14,870 bases of DNA. Origin: Lachnospiraceae bacterium UBA3643. GTDB lineage: Bacteria; Bacillota; Clostridia; Lachnospirales; Lachnospiraceae. The stretch lies in the NCBI GenBank assembly GCA_002373855.1, contig DFKO01000196.1, positions 1 through 14,870 of the forward strand. The letters are read 5' to 3'. Positions 1 through 6,247 of this stretch are shown here, piece by piece; the stretch's first letter is position 1; each line of letters begins with the position of its first letter. A model generated the notes under the pieces. That model was not told the DNA's origin, searched no databases, and was given only the letters and a program-made list of their open reading frames with translations. Made by a program: the position numbers and the translations under genes.

Positions 1-290
1 GCAATTACTTCACAGCCGGAGTAATCCATGGTATATTTACCAAATCTCATATCAGTATAGTTATGCTGATCCTCTATAAATCCAAATGTATTTGTCAGAT
101 AAGGTTTATGCTGGGTCTCGAATATATCAACATTTTCAACCAGTGTGCCATAATCTTTTTTGACAATACGGTTTGCTCCCCTCATGAGATTGAGAGTTCC
201 CACGACCACCTTGTTGCTGATCTTCCCGGGGATGAATCCGTCCAGTTTTCCTATCAGAGTTTTCTTTCGCAGTTCATTATCAATAGGCAT
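1..290 (-). CDS. Partial protein, possible papain-like/C39-like cysteine peptidase
   Basis: Only the first 96 codons are in the window; the gene runs off the left edge. The ATG at 290 is preceded by GAGAGG with 8 nt spacing, and the start lies 19 nt after the stop of the decarboxylase gene, so it is the last visible gene of the SCIFF operon. The N-terminal 60 residues are basic (two Lys/Arg-rich patches), without a clear signal peptide. At residues 88-96 the sequence reads TMDYSGCEVI, just before the window ends. A Gly-Cys followed by a small hydrophobic helix, after an aromatic/Gly-rich approach, is how the nucleophile Cys of papain-like C39-type peptidases often looks, so Cys93 could be catalytic. 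That is inference from a short motif; the His and Asp/Asn partners would be outside the window. It could equally be an uncharacterised Lachnospiraceae protein with no peptidase activity. Confidence 0.6.
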   Translation of the reverse strand, partial: MPIDNELRKKTLIGKLDGFIPGKISNKVVVGTLNLMRGANRIVKKDYGTLVENVDIFETQHKPYLTNTFGFIEDQHNYTDMRFGKYTMDYSGCEVI

Positions 291-309
291 ATCCGTAACC
301 TCTCAAAAC

Positions 310-1698
310 TTATCTGTAATCTGCCTCAACTACATTTATTTTCTCGTATCCGTAATATTTTGCCACTTCGATCACTTCTTTTTTTACAAGTTCTCCCGGC
401 ATTATGATGGGAACGGCAGGGGGGCATGACACAAGAGGAAATCCGCACATCTTGCCCTGTGCCTTTTCAAAATCCATGGTGACAGTTTTTTCCTTGAGAG
501 CAAATCTTATATTTGCGGTTTGAAAAGGAACTATCTCAAACTCCATAGCGGGCTCGGATGATCTCACATCATTTTCTTTTGAATAATCAATAAGGGCATC
601 ATGCAGTCTGTCAAGCTCCTCATCGGTATTAAAAGGCGAAATCATAAATACGGTATAATCTCTGTCGGCATACTCAGGCTCTATATTTTTACTTCTGACA
701 AAATCGGCAATATTTCCGTCATGAAGTCTTATCGTAAGTTTAAGAGGATCACTGCCGACAATATCATACCCCGCTGATGATAAATCATCTTTAAGTTGCG
801 ATACTTTATTAATCGTACGGGCAATATCTTCCCTTGCTTTGTTTGACAGATATTCATTGCACTTATCAAGAGATGCCATAATCAAGTACGAGGGACTGGT
901 GGAACCGTTCATACACATAACACTCTTCATGTATTCGTAAAGGCCGTCGTAATCGTATTTTGATACAAGGTCTTTTGATAAATGAAGATATGCCCCTCCC
1001 GTAAGTACCGGCAGCGTCTTATGAGCCGAATCACAACATATGTCTGCACCAAGGGTAAGAGGGTGATCATCATTTTCCGAAAATTTAAGATATGCTCCGT
1101 GAGCATTATCCACGATTAGAAGAACCCCTTTCCTGTGACACACATCGGCTATGCCTTTAATATCTGCCGTCCTGCCAAGGTAATCGGGACTGGTAATATA
1201 AACTGCCGCAGGTTTTATAACTGCCCTTTCAAATAGGTCTTCAACATCTTCGGGCGTGACCATACTCGAACATATACTTAAAGGTTTCTTTCCCGTCTTA
1301 AACCATACAACATCGCAATCTGTAAGCGCTGCTGCGTAAATAAACGATTTATGGACATTCCTGGCCGCAAATATCACAGGATGTGTTTCCTGCAAATATA
1401 CATTAAAATACCGAAACGCCGCATAAAGCATCGCCTTAATGCAAAGGCTTGATCCTTCGGCACTATAGAGTGTCATACCCGAATCAAAAAGTTTCGTTGC
1501 ATTTCTTTCGCTTTCCGCTATTATGCCGTCAGACTCGTAAAGAGCATCCGCACCTTTTATCTCGGTAATGTCCATATCCTCAAATCCAAGGAAACCTCTG
1601 CCCTTATGTCCCGGCATATGAAAACGGGCAGTGCCGTTTTCCCGGTACTGCCTTACAAAATCATAAACCGGAGTTGTAACCTGGTTATCCTTTTCCAT
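310..1698 (-). CDS. PLP-dependent Orn/Lys/Arg decarboxylase family protein
   Basis: This 462-residue protein has the major-domain signatures of fold-type I Orn/Lys/Arg decarboxylases of the short Bacillota (YaaO/SpeA-like) type. Visible motifs are FHMPGHKGRGFLG near residues 26-38, GADALYESDG 49-58, the substrate-side AEGSS 80-84, NVHKS 114-118, the PLP aspartate in VDNAHGAY (Asp197, His200) and the Schiff-base lysine in DSAHKTLP (Lys227). A C-terminal decarboxylase domain follows from about residue 340. Such enzymes make polyamines or their precursors (cadaverine, agmatine, putrescine); the substrate cannot be read from sequence. The ATG lies inside the end of scfB (14-nt overlap), with GGAAAG just upstream, which predicts translational coupling to the maturase. 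In many Clostridia this family sits near tmk/holB; here it sits with SCIFF instead. Whether it acts on the peptide or only shares its regulation is unknown. Confidence 0.92.
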   Translation of the reverse strand: MEKDNQVTTPVYDFVRQYRENGTARFHMPGHKGRGFLGFEDMDITEIKGADALYESDGIIAESERNATKLFDSGMTLYSAEGSSLCIKAMLYAAFRYFNVYLQETHPVIFAARNVHKSFIYAAALTDCDVVWFKTGKKPLSICSSMVTPEDVEDLFERAVIKPAAVYITSPDYLGRTADIKGIADVCHRKGVLLIVDNAHGAYLKFSENDDHPLTLGADICCDSAHKTLPVLTGGAYLHLSKDLVSKYDYDGLYEYMKSVMCMNGSTSPSYLIMASLDKCNEYLSNKAREDIARTINKVSQLKDDLSSAGYDIVGSDPLKLTIRLHDGNIADFVRSKNIEPEYADRDYTVFMISPFNTDEELDRLHDALIDYSKENDVRSSEPAMEFEIVPFQTANIRFALKEKTVTMDFEKAQGKMCGFPLVSCPPAVPIIMPGELVKKEVIEVAKYYGYEKINVVEADYR

Positions 1699-3079
1699 TA
1701 TCTTTCCATGAATCCTCCGCTACACGCATCATGACAGCGCACTCAATACGCTTTTTGAAAAGCTCGCATCCCGGCTTGTAAACACCTGTAATACTACCCG
1801 ATGCATGATAAGCATTTGCAGCGCATCCTCCTGAGCAGTAGAGTTTTGCCCAGCAGTCTTTACAGTCAGGTCTGGCATAGGCATTGCAGCTTCTGAATTC
1901 CTCTCTAACTTTTTCATTTGTCACGCCGTCATATATATTTCCGAGTTTATACTCTTCCTCGCCTACGAACTGGTGGCAGGGATACAGGTCTCCCCAGGGC
2001 GTAACCGCCATGTACTCGGTACCTGAGCCGCATCCTGATATACGCTTGTAAATACAGGGTCCTTCCTTAAGATCAAGCATATAATGATAGAAAGTAATAG
2101 GCCGGCCTTCCTGTTCTCTCCTTAGCATATCCTTTGCGAGGATCTCGTACTGCTCCTTTACGATCTCGATATCTTCCGGAGTAAGAGCTGCGGGATCATC
2201 AGGCTTTGCCACTACAGGCTCCATGGACAGCTCTGTAAATCCCAGGTCTGCCATGTGGAATACATCATTTGTAAAGTCAGGGTTTGCATGGGTAAAAGTA
2301 CCGCGCATGTAATAGCCCTTGTCACCTCTTGCCTCAACTAGCTTCTTAAACTTTGGCACTATCACATCATAGCTGCCGTTGCCTTTATAATCCACACGCA
2401 GCCTGTCATGTATCTCTTTTCTGCCATCGAGAGAGAGGACTACATTGCTCATCTCCTTATTGCAGAAGTCAATGACATCGTCATCTATGAGCATACCGTT
2501 TGTGGTAAGGGTGAATCTAAAGTTCTTGCCTTTTTCCTTCTCGATGCTTCTGGCATAAGCAACAATCTGCTTAACCACATCAAAGTTCATGAGAGGCTCT
2601 CCGCCAAAAAAATCCACCTCGAGATTTCGTCTGGTGCCGGAATTTTCGATAAGGAAATCCATGGCCCTCTTACCAACCTCAAAACTCATAAGGGCTCTGT
2701 CACCGTGATATTTACCCTGGCTGGCAAAGCAGTATGAGCAGTTAAGATTACATGTATGGGCAACGTGAAGGCAGAGGGCCTTTATGACATTACCGCTCCG
2801 CTCCTTAAACGTGCCGGCCTTGTCTTCATAAGTGTCGGGCGTAAAGAGTTTGCCGTGCTGCTTTAGATATTCAATATCATCGATGCATTTTCTGATTTCC
2901 TCTTCCGTTACATCTTCTCTGTCACTGTATTTATTAAGTATATTATTTACAATAGTCCCAACATCACCGTCTTCAAACATCTCGATAATATCGTAGGCCA
3001 CATCGTCCACGCTGTGTACCGATCCGGAGCATGTGTCCATGACTATGTTATATCCGTTTAATTTATATTGATGTACCAT
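1685..3079 (-). CDS. scfB: SCIFF peptide maturase, radical SAM/SPASM thioether synthase
   Basis: This 464-residue enzyme installs Cys-to-residue thioether cross-links in the SCIFF precursor peptide, using S-adenosylmethionine and several [4Fe-4S] clusters. Residues 1-85 form a PqqD-like peptide-recognition (RRE) region with an acidic helical stretch. The radical SAM cluster motif is HTCNLNCSYCF (Cys110, Cys114, Cys117), followed by the SAM-binding FFGGEPLM at 157-164. The SPASM region holds Cys350, Cys368, then CX2CX5CX3C (Cys406, 409, 415, 419), with further Cys438 and Cys447, enough for two auxiliary clusters. Length and Cys pattern fit the CteB/Tte-type SCIFF maturases. The ATG at 3079 has AGAGG at 4 nt spacing. 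It is the gene after scfA on the same strand, separated by a terminator-like hairpin, and its stop lies inside the next gene. Confidence 0.96.
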   Translation of the reverse strand: MVHQYKLNGYNIVMDTCSGSVHSVDDVAYDIIEMFEDGDVGTIVNNILNKYSDREDVTEEEIRKCIDDIEYLKQHGKLFTPDTYEDKAGTFKERSGNVIKALCLHVAHTCNLNCSYCFASQGKYHGDRALMSFEVGKRAMDFLIENSGTRRNLEVDFFGGEPLMNFDVVKQIVAYARSIEKEKGKNFRFTLTTNGMLIDDDVIDFCNKEMSNVVLSLDGRKEIHDRLRVDYKGNGSYDVIVPKFKKLVEARGDKGYYMRGTFTHANPDFTNDVFHMADLGFTELSMEPVVAKPDDPAALTPEDIEIVKEQYEILAKDMLRREQEGRPITFYHYMLDLKEGPCIYKRISGCGSGTEYMAVTPWGDLYPCHQFVGEEEYKLGNIYDGVTNEKVREEFRSCNAYARPDCKDCWAKLYCSGGCAANAYHASGSITGVYKPGCELFKKRIECAVMMRVAEDSWKDNGKG

Positions 3080-3104
3080 AAAACCTCTGTATTAAATCTT
3101 TCCT

Positions 3105-3139
3105 TAAAAATGCCACCTCTGCATAAACAAAGGTGGCAT
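3105..3139 (-). terminator. Terminator-like hairpin between scfA and scfB (attenuator)
   Basis: Bases 3110-3118 (ATGCCACCT) pair perfectly with 3131-3139 (AGGTGGCAT) as a 9-bp stem with a 12-nt loop. On the minus strand the stem is followed by TTTTT then AAGG. The short U-tract suggests a leaky intrinsic terminator rather than a full stop. It lies 29 nt after the scfA stop and ends about 25 nt before the scfB start, with no room for a separate promoter, so scfB transcription should depend on read-through. This would keep peptide message well above maturase message. Confidence 0.75.
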
Positions 3140-3167
3140 CCAAATGATTTACTATAAGTAAAACAAA

Positions 3168-3314
3168 TTACTTCTCTGAGTTCTCACATGTCTGGTTTGC
3201 AACACCACAGCTGGTTTTGCATGCTGACTGGCATGATGTCTGGCACTCACCACATCCGCCGTTCTTTGCGCTTTCGCACATATCACGTGTCTCAAGAGTC
3301 TTGATTCTTTCCAT
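3168..3314 (-). CDS. scfA: SCIFF precursor peptide (ranthipeptide RiPP)
   Basis: This 48-residue small peptide is the substrate of the adjacent radical SAM maturase. The N-terminus MERIKTLETRD matches the family leader (typically MKHIKTL), and the core carries CGECQTSCQSACKTSC, the hallmark of SCIFF. Cysteines are at 13, 21, 24, 28, 32, 36 and 43: the six family cysteines plus an extra one at 13. The residue after the fifth family Cys is Gly37, where many SCIFF peptides have Thr. I chose the ATG at 3314 because it aligns with the family start and has AGGAG 9 nt upstream; the ATG at 3323 directly abuts that AGGAG with no spacing. A strong promoter lies 60-90 nt upstream. The biological role of mature SCIFF is not settled; quorum-type signalling has been proposed for some clostridial ranthipeptides. 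Confidence 0.95.
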   Translation of the reverse strand: MERIKTLETRDMCESAKNGGCGECQTSCQSACKTSCGVANQTCENSEK

Positions 3315-3347
3315 AATTTTCATCTCCTGTTAATTTAATATTCCAAA

Positions 3348-3361
3348 TTGCCATACGGCAA
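3348..3361 (-). promoter_or_regulatory. Small inverted repeat at 5' end of scfA mRNA
   Basis: TTGCC-GTAT-GGCAA (minus strand) forms a 5-bp stem with a 4-nt loop. From the promoter position, transcription should begin near 3366, so this hairpin would sit at the extreme 5' end of the message. It could stabilise a peptide mRNA, or be an operator half-site. This is a short repeat and the role is inference. Confidence 0.35.
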
Positions 3362-3372
3362 ACACTGTGTAA

Positions 3373-3400
3373 ATTTTATCATATAGGCCGTCAAAGTCAA
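3373..3400 (-). promoter_or_regulatory. Sigma-A-type promoter of scfA
   Basis: On the minus strand, TTGACT (3395-3400) and TAAAAT (3373-3378) are separated by 16 bp. Both boxes are close to consensus. The promoter sits just 20 nt downstream of the higA stop codon and drives scfA and, by read-through, scfB and the genes after it. Confidence 0.75.
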
Positions 3401-3419
3401 GGATTGAACACTTTCTAAT

Positions 3420-3719
3420 TTATGCATTTGCCACAAACTGCTTTATTTGTGAAAATTCGCTGCTTAATCTCTCTTTCTCATTTCGGATATCAATGTCGTT
3501 TTGAATATTTAAAAAATACTTTTCAGATACGCCAAAAAATATACCCAGACGTATTGAAGTATCAACCGTGACTTTTCTCCTTTCATGGATGATATCCTGG
3601 ATTCTGGATACCGGCACACCTATGGCATTGGCTAATTTATAAGCCGAAATATTATTGGGTTTCATAAATTCCTCTATCAGGATTTCTCCCATTTGAGGCG
3701 TTTTTATCCTATAATCCAT
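3420..3719 (-). CDS. higA: HigA-family antitoxin, HTH DNA-binding protein
   Basis: This 99-residue protein has the HigA/VapI layout. A short lead (TPQMGEILIEEFMKPNNIS) is followed by a Cro/C1-type helix-turn-helix at about residues 22-60, with recognition-helix region GVPVSRIQDIIHERRKVT. Next comes SIRLGIFFGVSEKYFLNIQ, the standard continuation of this family, then a polar C-terminal helix. It should neutralise HigB and repress its own operon. It starts 22 nt after the higB stop with a good Shine-Dalgarno (AAAGGAG, 6 nt from ATG). The toxin-first order is typical of higBA. No terminator is visible between its stop and the scfA promoter. Confidence 0.93.
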   Translation of the reverse strand: MDYRIKTPQMGEILIEEFMKPNNISAYKLANAIGVPVSRIQDIIHERRKVTVDTSIRLGIFFGVSEKYFLNIQNDIDIRNEKERLSSEFSQIKQFVANA

Positions 3720-3741
3720 TTTTTCTCCTTTCGTGGCAAGT

Positions 3742-4023
3742 TCAGTGATAATCCACTATTTCAACATCAAAGAAATTATTATTTCTGTAAGAAAAACATA
3801 TTCTATATTTGTCATTTATTCTGATACTATGCTGTCCTTTCCTTTTTCCTTGCAGTTCTTCAAGGTGATTTGAAGGTGGTACCCTTAAATCTTCAATATT
3901 TAATGCATTATCAATCAAAATCAGCTTTCTTAACGCAATTCCCTGTATATTTACCGGTAGTTTTTTCGAAAAAAACTGATTGTAAACTTTTTCTGTTTCC
4001 TTATCTTTGAAACTCTTTATCAT
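3742..4023 (-). CDS. higB: HigB-family toxin, RelE-superfamily mRNA interferase
   Basis: This protein has 93 residues starting at MIKSFKDKETEKVYN, the usual HigB N-terminus and length. Family residues are visible: LRVPPSNHLEEL (46-57), the basic GKRKGQHSIRIN (59-70), DKYRICF (71-77) with Arg68 and Arg74 as likely catalytic or RNA-contacting residues, and the terminal DYH. HigB toxins cut mRNA on the ribosome and are held inactive by HigA. A longer reading frame reaches back to 4053, but that start would lie upstream of the -10 box of the promoter at 4030-4058, so I reject it. The -10 ends 6 nt before the ATG at 4023 and there is no Shine-Dalgarno, so translation is probably leaderless. Confidence 0.93.
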   Translation of the reverse strand: MIKSFKDKETEKVYNQFFSKKLPVNIQGIALRKLILIDNALNIEDLRVPPSNHLEELQGKRKGQHSIRINDKYRICFSYRNNNFFDVEIVDYH

Positions 4024-4029
4024 ATAAAT

Positions 4030-4058
4030 ATTATACGCGCAAAACGTGTACACGTCAA
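4030..4058 (-). promoter_or_regulatory. higBA promoter with 12-bp palindromic operator
   Basis: On the minus strand, TTGACG (4053-4058) and TATAAT (4030-4035) are exactly 17 bp apart. A perfect palindrome, ACGTGTACACGT (4044-4055), fills the spacer and overlaps the -35 box. That is where an autorepressor dimer such as HigA would block RNA polymerase. The -10 lies 6 nt from the higB ATG, so the transcript should begin at or within a base or two of that codon. Confidence 0.8.
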
Positions 4059-4392
4059 CTATGTATATTTTTTTTATTAACCTACTTAGTTTTTTCTCGT
4101 AATGTTATGGGGGCAAGCTCCGTTAACGTACTGTTATCCCAGAACAGATGATTTTGCCGGAACTACAAGAAGAATTTATTGGAAGCAATTGACAGTTTTT
4201 GTTATAATTGGGCATACACAGAAAGATAGGAATCAATATTTGGTGGTTTCACCTTTGATGCAGGACAAAATCTGTTACACATGATTCAGAAATCTAACAG
4301 TAGCAATATTATTACCTATGTTATGTTGATTATTCCGTATGCGGCCACAGGATGTGACAATCTGGTTGGAACGTATATCAAGAAGGATAAGA
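4059..4392. other. Intergenic stretch between higB and the DUF6044-type gene
   Basis: No intact gene is convincing here. The left part (4059-4100) is AT-rich with poly-T runs. A possible plus-strand promoter lies at 4179-4208, and an open frame entered at 4230 may be the 3' end of a lost gene (listed separately). A 60-codon plus-strand ORF at 4102-4284 has no recognisable motif and no good ribosome binding site. Confidence 0.5.
4179..4208 (+). promoter_or_regulatory. Possible promoter for the DUF6044-type gene
   Basis: TTGGAA (4179-4184) and a perfect TATAAT (4203-4208) are 18 bp apart. Transcription would start near 4215 and give a leader of roughly 180 nt before the ATG at 4393. The -35 is weak, so this is a candidate only. 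Confidence 0.35.
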
Positions 4393-4403
4393 ATGAAGAC
4401 TGA
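4230..4403 (+). pseudogene. Possible 3' remnant of a membrane-protein gene
   Basis: A frame open from just after a TAG at 4227-4229 to TGA at 4401-4403 encodes 57 codons. It contains a hydrophobic segment (IITYVMLIIPYAA) followed by a polar, lysine-rich end (TYIKKDKNED), which looks like the tail of a polytopic membrane protein. Its stop overlaps the start of the following gene by 11 nt, a normal operon junction. The only in-frame ATG is at 4281. I cannot name the parent family. In AT-rich DNA an open run of this length can occur by chance, so confidence is low. Confidence 0.25.
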
Positions 4404-6126
4404 TAAAAAAAAGGATGACAGAATAATATATATAATTTCGGGGTGCGTTCTTGTCATTTTGAGCATGATTCCATTTTTTATTATGGGAGAGAATTCAATT
4501 ATCACGTATCACGATCAGCTTGACGGAGAGATGATTACTTATATTCTTAATGCCAAGCATTTAACAGACGGGTTGAAAACATATCCGGAATTAATGAACG
4601 GAATTCCAGCTGCAGGTATGATGTCTCCAGCACCTTTTTCCGTTCTATTCTTTAAATTCTTTTCTCCATTTACTTCGTTTATTCTAATGATGTTTATTTC
4701 GAAAACAGCAGCATTTTTATCTTTGTTTTTATTATGCGAAAGAGTCACTAAGAAAAACTGGGTTGCATTTATGATGGGCATGATATTTATGATGCTTCCT
4801 TTTTATCCTGTCTATGGATTATCTATTACAGGTCAGGCTTTTATATGGTATGCATTTATTGTTTTATCGGATAAAGAAAGTACGCTAAAAGAGAAAATTA
4901 GCTGTATTATTTTGACATTCGTATATTCAATTGCTTCATCCTTAGCACTGGTTGGTTATGCTCTTATAATTGTGAGTTTGATTATATCTATAATAATGTT
5001 GATAAAAAGGAAAAGAGTCACGTTTTCTTTGATAATACCTGCAGAATTAATTGTGGGATATTCATTGGTTAATTTGTCTCTAATCTCACAGATGCTAAAT
5101 ATAGGATATAACTATACTTCTCATAAAACTGAAATGATATGTCAGGTTGTTGGTTTCTTCAACACTTTGAAAGGCCAGATAATGGGAGAAGATACCTATA
5201 CAAATTGTTATCAATGGCTTATTTTGATTATAACAATTGTATTTTTGAGTTCCTCTTTCATAATTACTAAGAACAAAAAAGAAATATTCAAAAAAAATAA
5301 ATCAATCTTAATTGGTAATGTTGTACTTATTATAGCAATACTTATCTTTGTTTCATTTTATGGATCTGCCCCAGTCGTTGCTATTAGAAATAATTCATCA
5401 GGATTTGTTCATGATTTCAATTTTGGAAGATTTTCATGGATGCTTCCTGTGGCGTGGTTTTTGCTTTTAGCACAATCAATTTCGATTTTTATTGATAGTT
5501 TTTCAATGAGCAAAAAACCAATGATAAAACTATACATATTGCCTATAGTATCTTCTGTGATTCTGTTTTGCATAGCTGGATTTCATAATGATGTTAAGCC
5601 CACAGTAATGAGGATGATAAAGGGAAGCAGTTACAGACAGATTACATACAGACAATTTTATTCAACGGATTTATTTAATGAGGTTGATAGATTAATAGGA
5701 AAGAAAAAGGAAGATTATAGGGTTATCAGTTTATGTCTTCATCCAGCTTGCGCTGCTTATAATGGATTCTTTTGTCTTGATGCATACTCCAATAATTATG
5801 ACGTGGAATATAAAAAAAAGTTTAGAAATATTATTTCCTATGAACTGGATAAAAGTGAGTACTATACGTCGTATTTTGATAACTGGGGAAATCGTTGCTA
5901 TGCATTTTTAGCAAATTATTCATATATTAAAAATGATAGAAATGATAATACCGTTTTAGAAAACATAGATATAGATTTTTCTGCAGCCAAGAACATGGGT
6001 GCAGAATATGTAATAAGCGCCTTTCCGATAATTAACGAAGAATCGCTTGGTCTTATACTCTTAAATGATACACCTATCACATCTGATGATGCTTGGTATG
6101 ATCTCTATGTATATGAAATAAATTAG
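4393..6126 (+). CDS. DUF6044 (YkoS-like) polytopic membrane protein
   Basis: This is a 577-residue integral membrane protein with about ten to twelve hydrophobic segments. The first membrane span (about 11-31) is followed by an outside loop with HDQLDGE (40-46), an acidic pair in the position where GT-C-type membrane glycosyltransferases keep catalytic Asp/Glu. A soluble C-terminal part carries YNGFFCLDAYSNNY and FDNWGNRCYAF (495-505), conserved as far as I recall in the DUF6044/YkoS family. The function is unknown; a role in surface polysaccharide or lipid-linked sugar transfer is inference. I chose the ATG at 4393 because AGAAGG lies 6 nt upstream; the upstream ATG at 4339 has no such site and would add 18 polar residues. 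The gene is much AT-richer than its neighbours (one hand-counted line, 5281-5340, has 11 G/C of 60), suggesting transfer. No partner glycosyltransferase is present in the window. Confidence 0.85.
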   Translation: MKTDKKKDDRIIYIISGCVLVILSMIPFFIMGENSIITYHDQLDGEMITYILNAKHLTDGLKTYPELMNGIPAAGMMSPAPFSVLFFKFFSPFTSFILMMFISKTAAFLSLFLLCERVTKKNWVAFMMGMIFMMLPFYPVYGLSITGQAFIWYAFIVLSDKESTLKEKISCIILTFVYSIASSLALVGYALIIVSLIISIIMLIKRKRVTFSLIIPAELIVGYSLVNLSLISQMLNIGYNYTSHKTEMICQVVGFFNTLKGQIMGEDTYTNCYQWLILIITIVFLSSSFIITKNKKEIFKKNKSILIGNVVLIIAILIFVSFYGSAPVVAIRNNSSGFVHDFNFGRFSWMLPVAWFLLLAQSISIFIDSFSMSKKPMIKLYILPIVSSVILFCIAGFHNDVKPTVMRMIKGSSYRQITYRQFYSTDLFNEVDRLIGKKKEDYRVISLCLHPACAAYNGFFCLDAYSNNYDVEYKKKFRNIISYELDKSEYYTSYFDNWGNRCYAFLANYSYIKNDRNDNTVLENIDIDFSAAKNMGAEYVISAFPIINEESLGLILLNDTPITSDDAWYDLYVYEIN

Positions 6127-6247
6127 TTAAAATTATTATCTTAATGTGATCGTTTTGTCATCCTGGATTAATCAAATTCGGAGCTATATTTAAAATCCTG
6201 ATTAACGTATTTCATTATATTGAAAATTATGAGAGAATAAGATCGTT

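Noticed and set aside
2408..2737. 109-codon plus-strand ORF antisense to scfB
   Set aside because: It is opposite the radical SAM region of scfB, whose motifs are intact; no independent support.
3312..3323. ATG at 3323 as the start of scfA
   Set aside because: It directly abuts AGGAG with no spacing. The ATG at 3314 has 9 nt spacing and matches the family N-terminus.
4024..4053. Start of higB at 4053
   Set aside because: It would place the start codon upstream of the TATAAT box and add ten residues not seen in HigB proteins.
4189..4208. TTGACA (4189-4194) paired with TATAAT (4203-4208) as a consensus promoter
   Set aside because: The boxes are only 8 bp apart, too close for RNA polymerase; the weaker TTGGAA at 4179 has workable spacing.
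4102..4284. 60-codon plus-strand ORF upstream of the DUF6044-type gene
   Set aside because: No ribosome binding site, no domain or membrane pattern, and it overlaps a frame that looks more protein-like.
6170..6210. Two similar CCTGGATTAATC / CCTGATTAACG stretches before dus as insertion-site repeats
   Set aside because: They are short, imperfect and in AT-rich DNA; no element lies between them.
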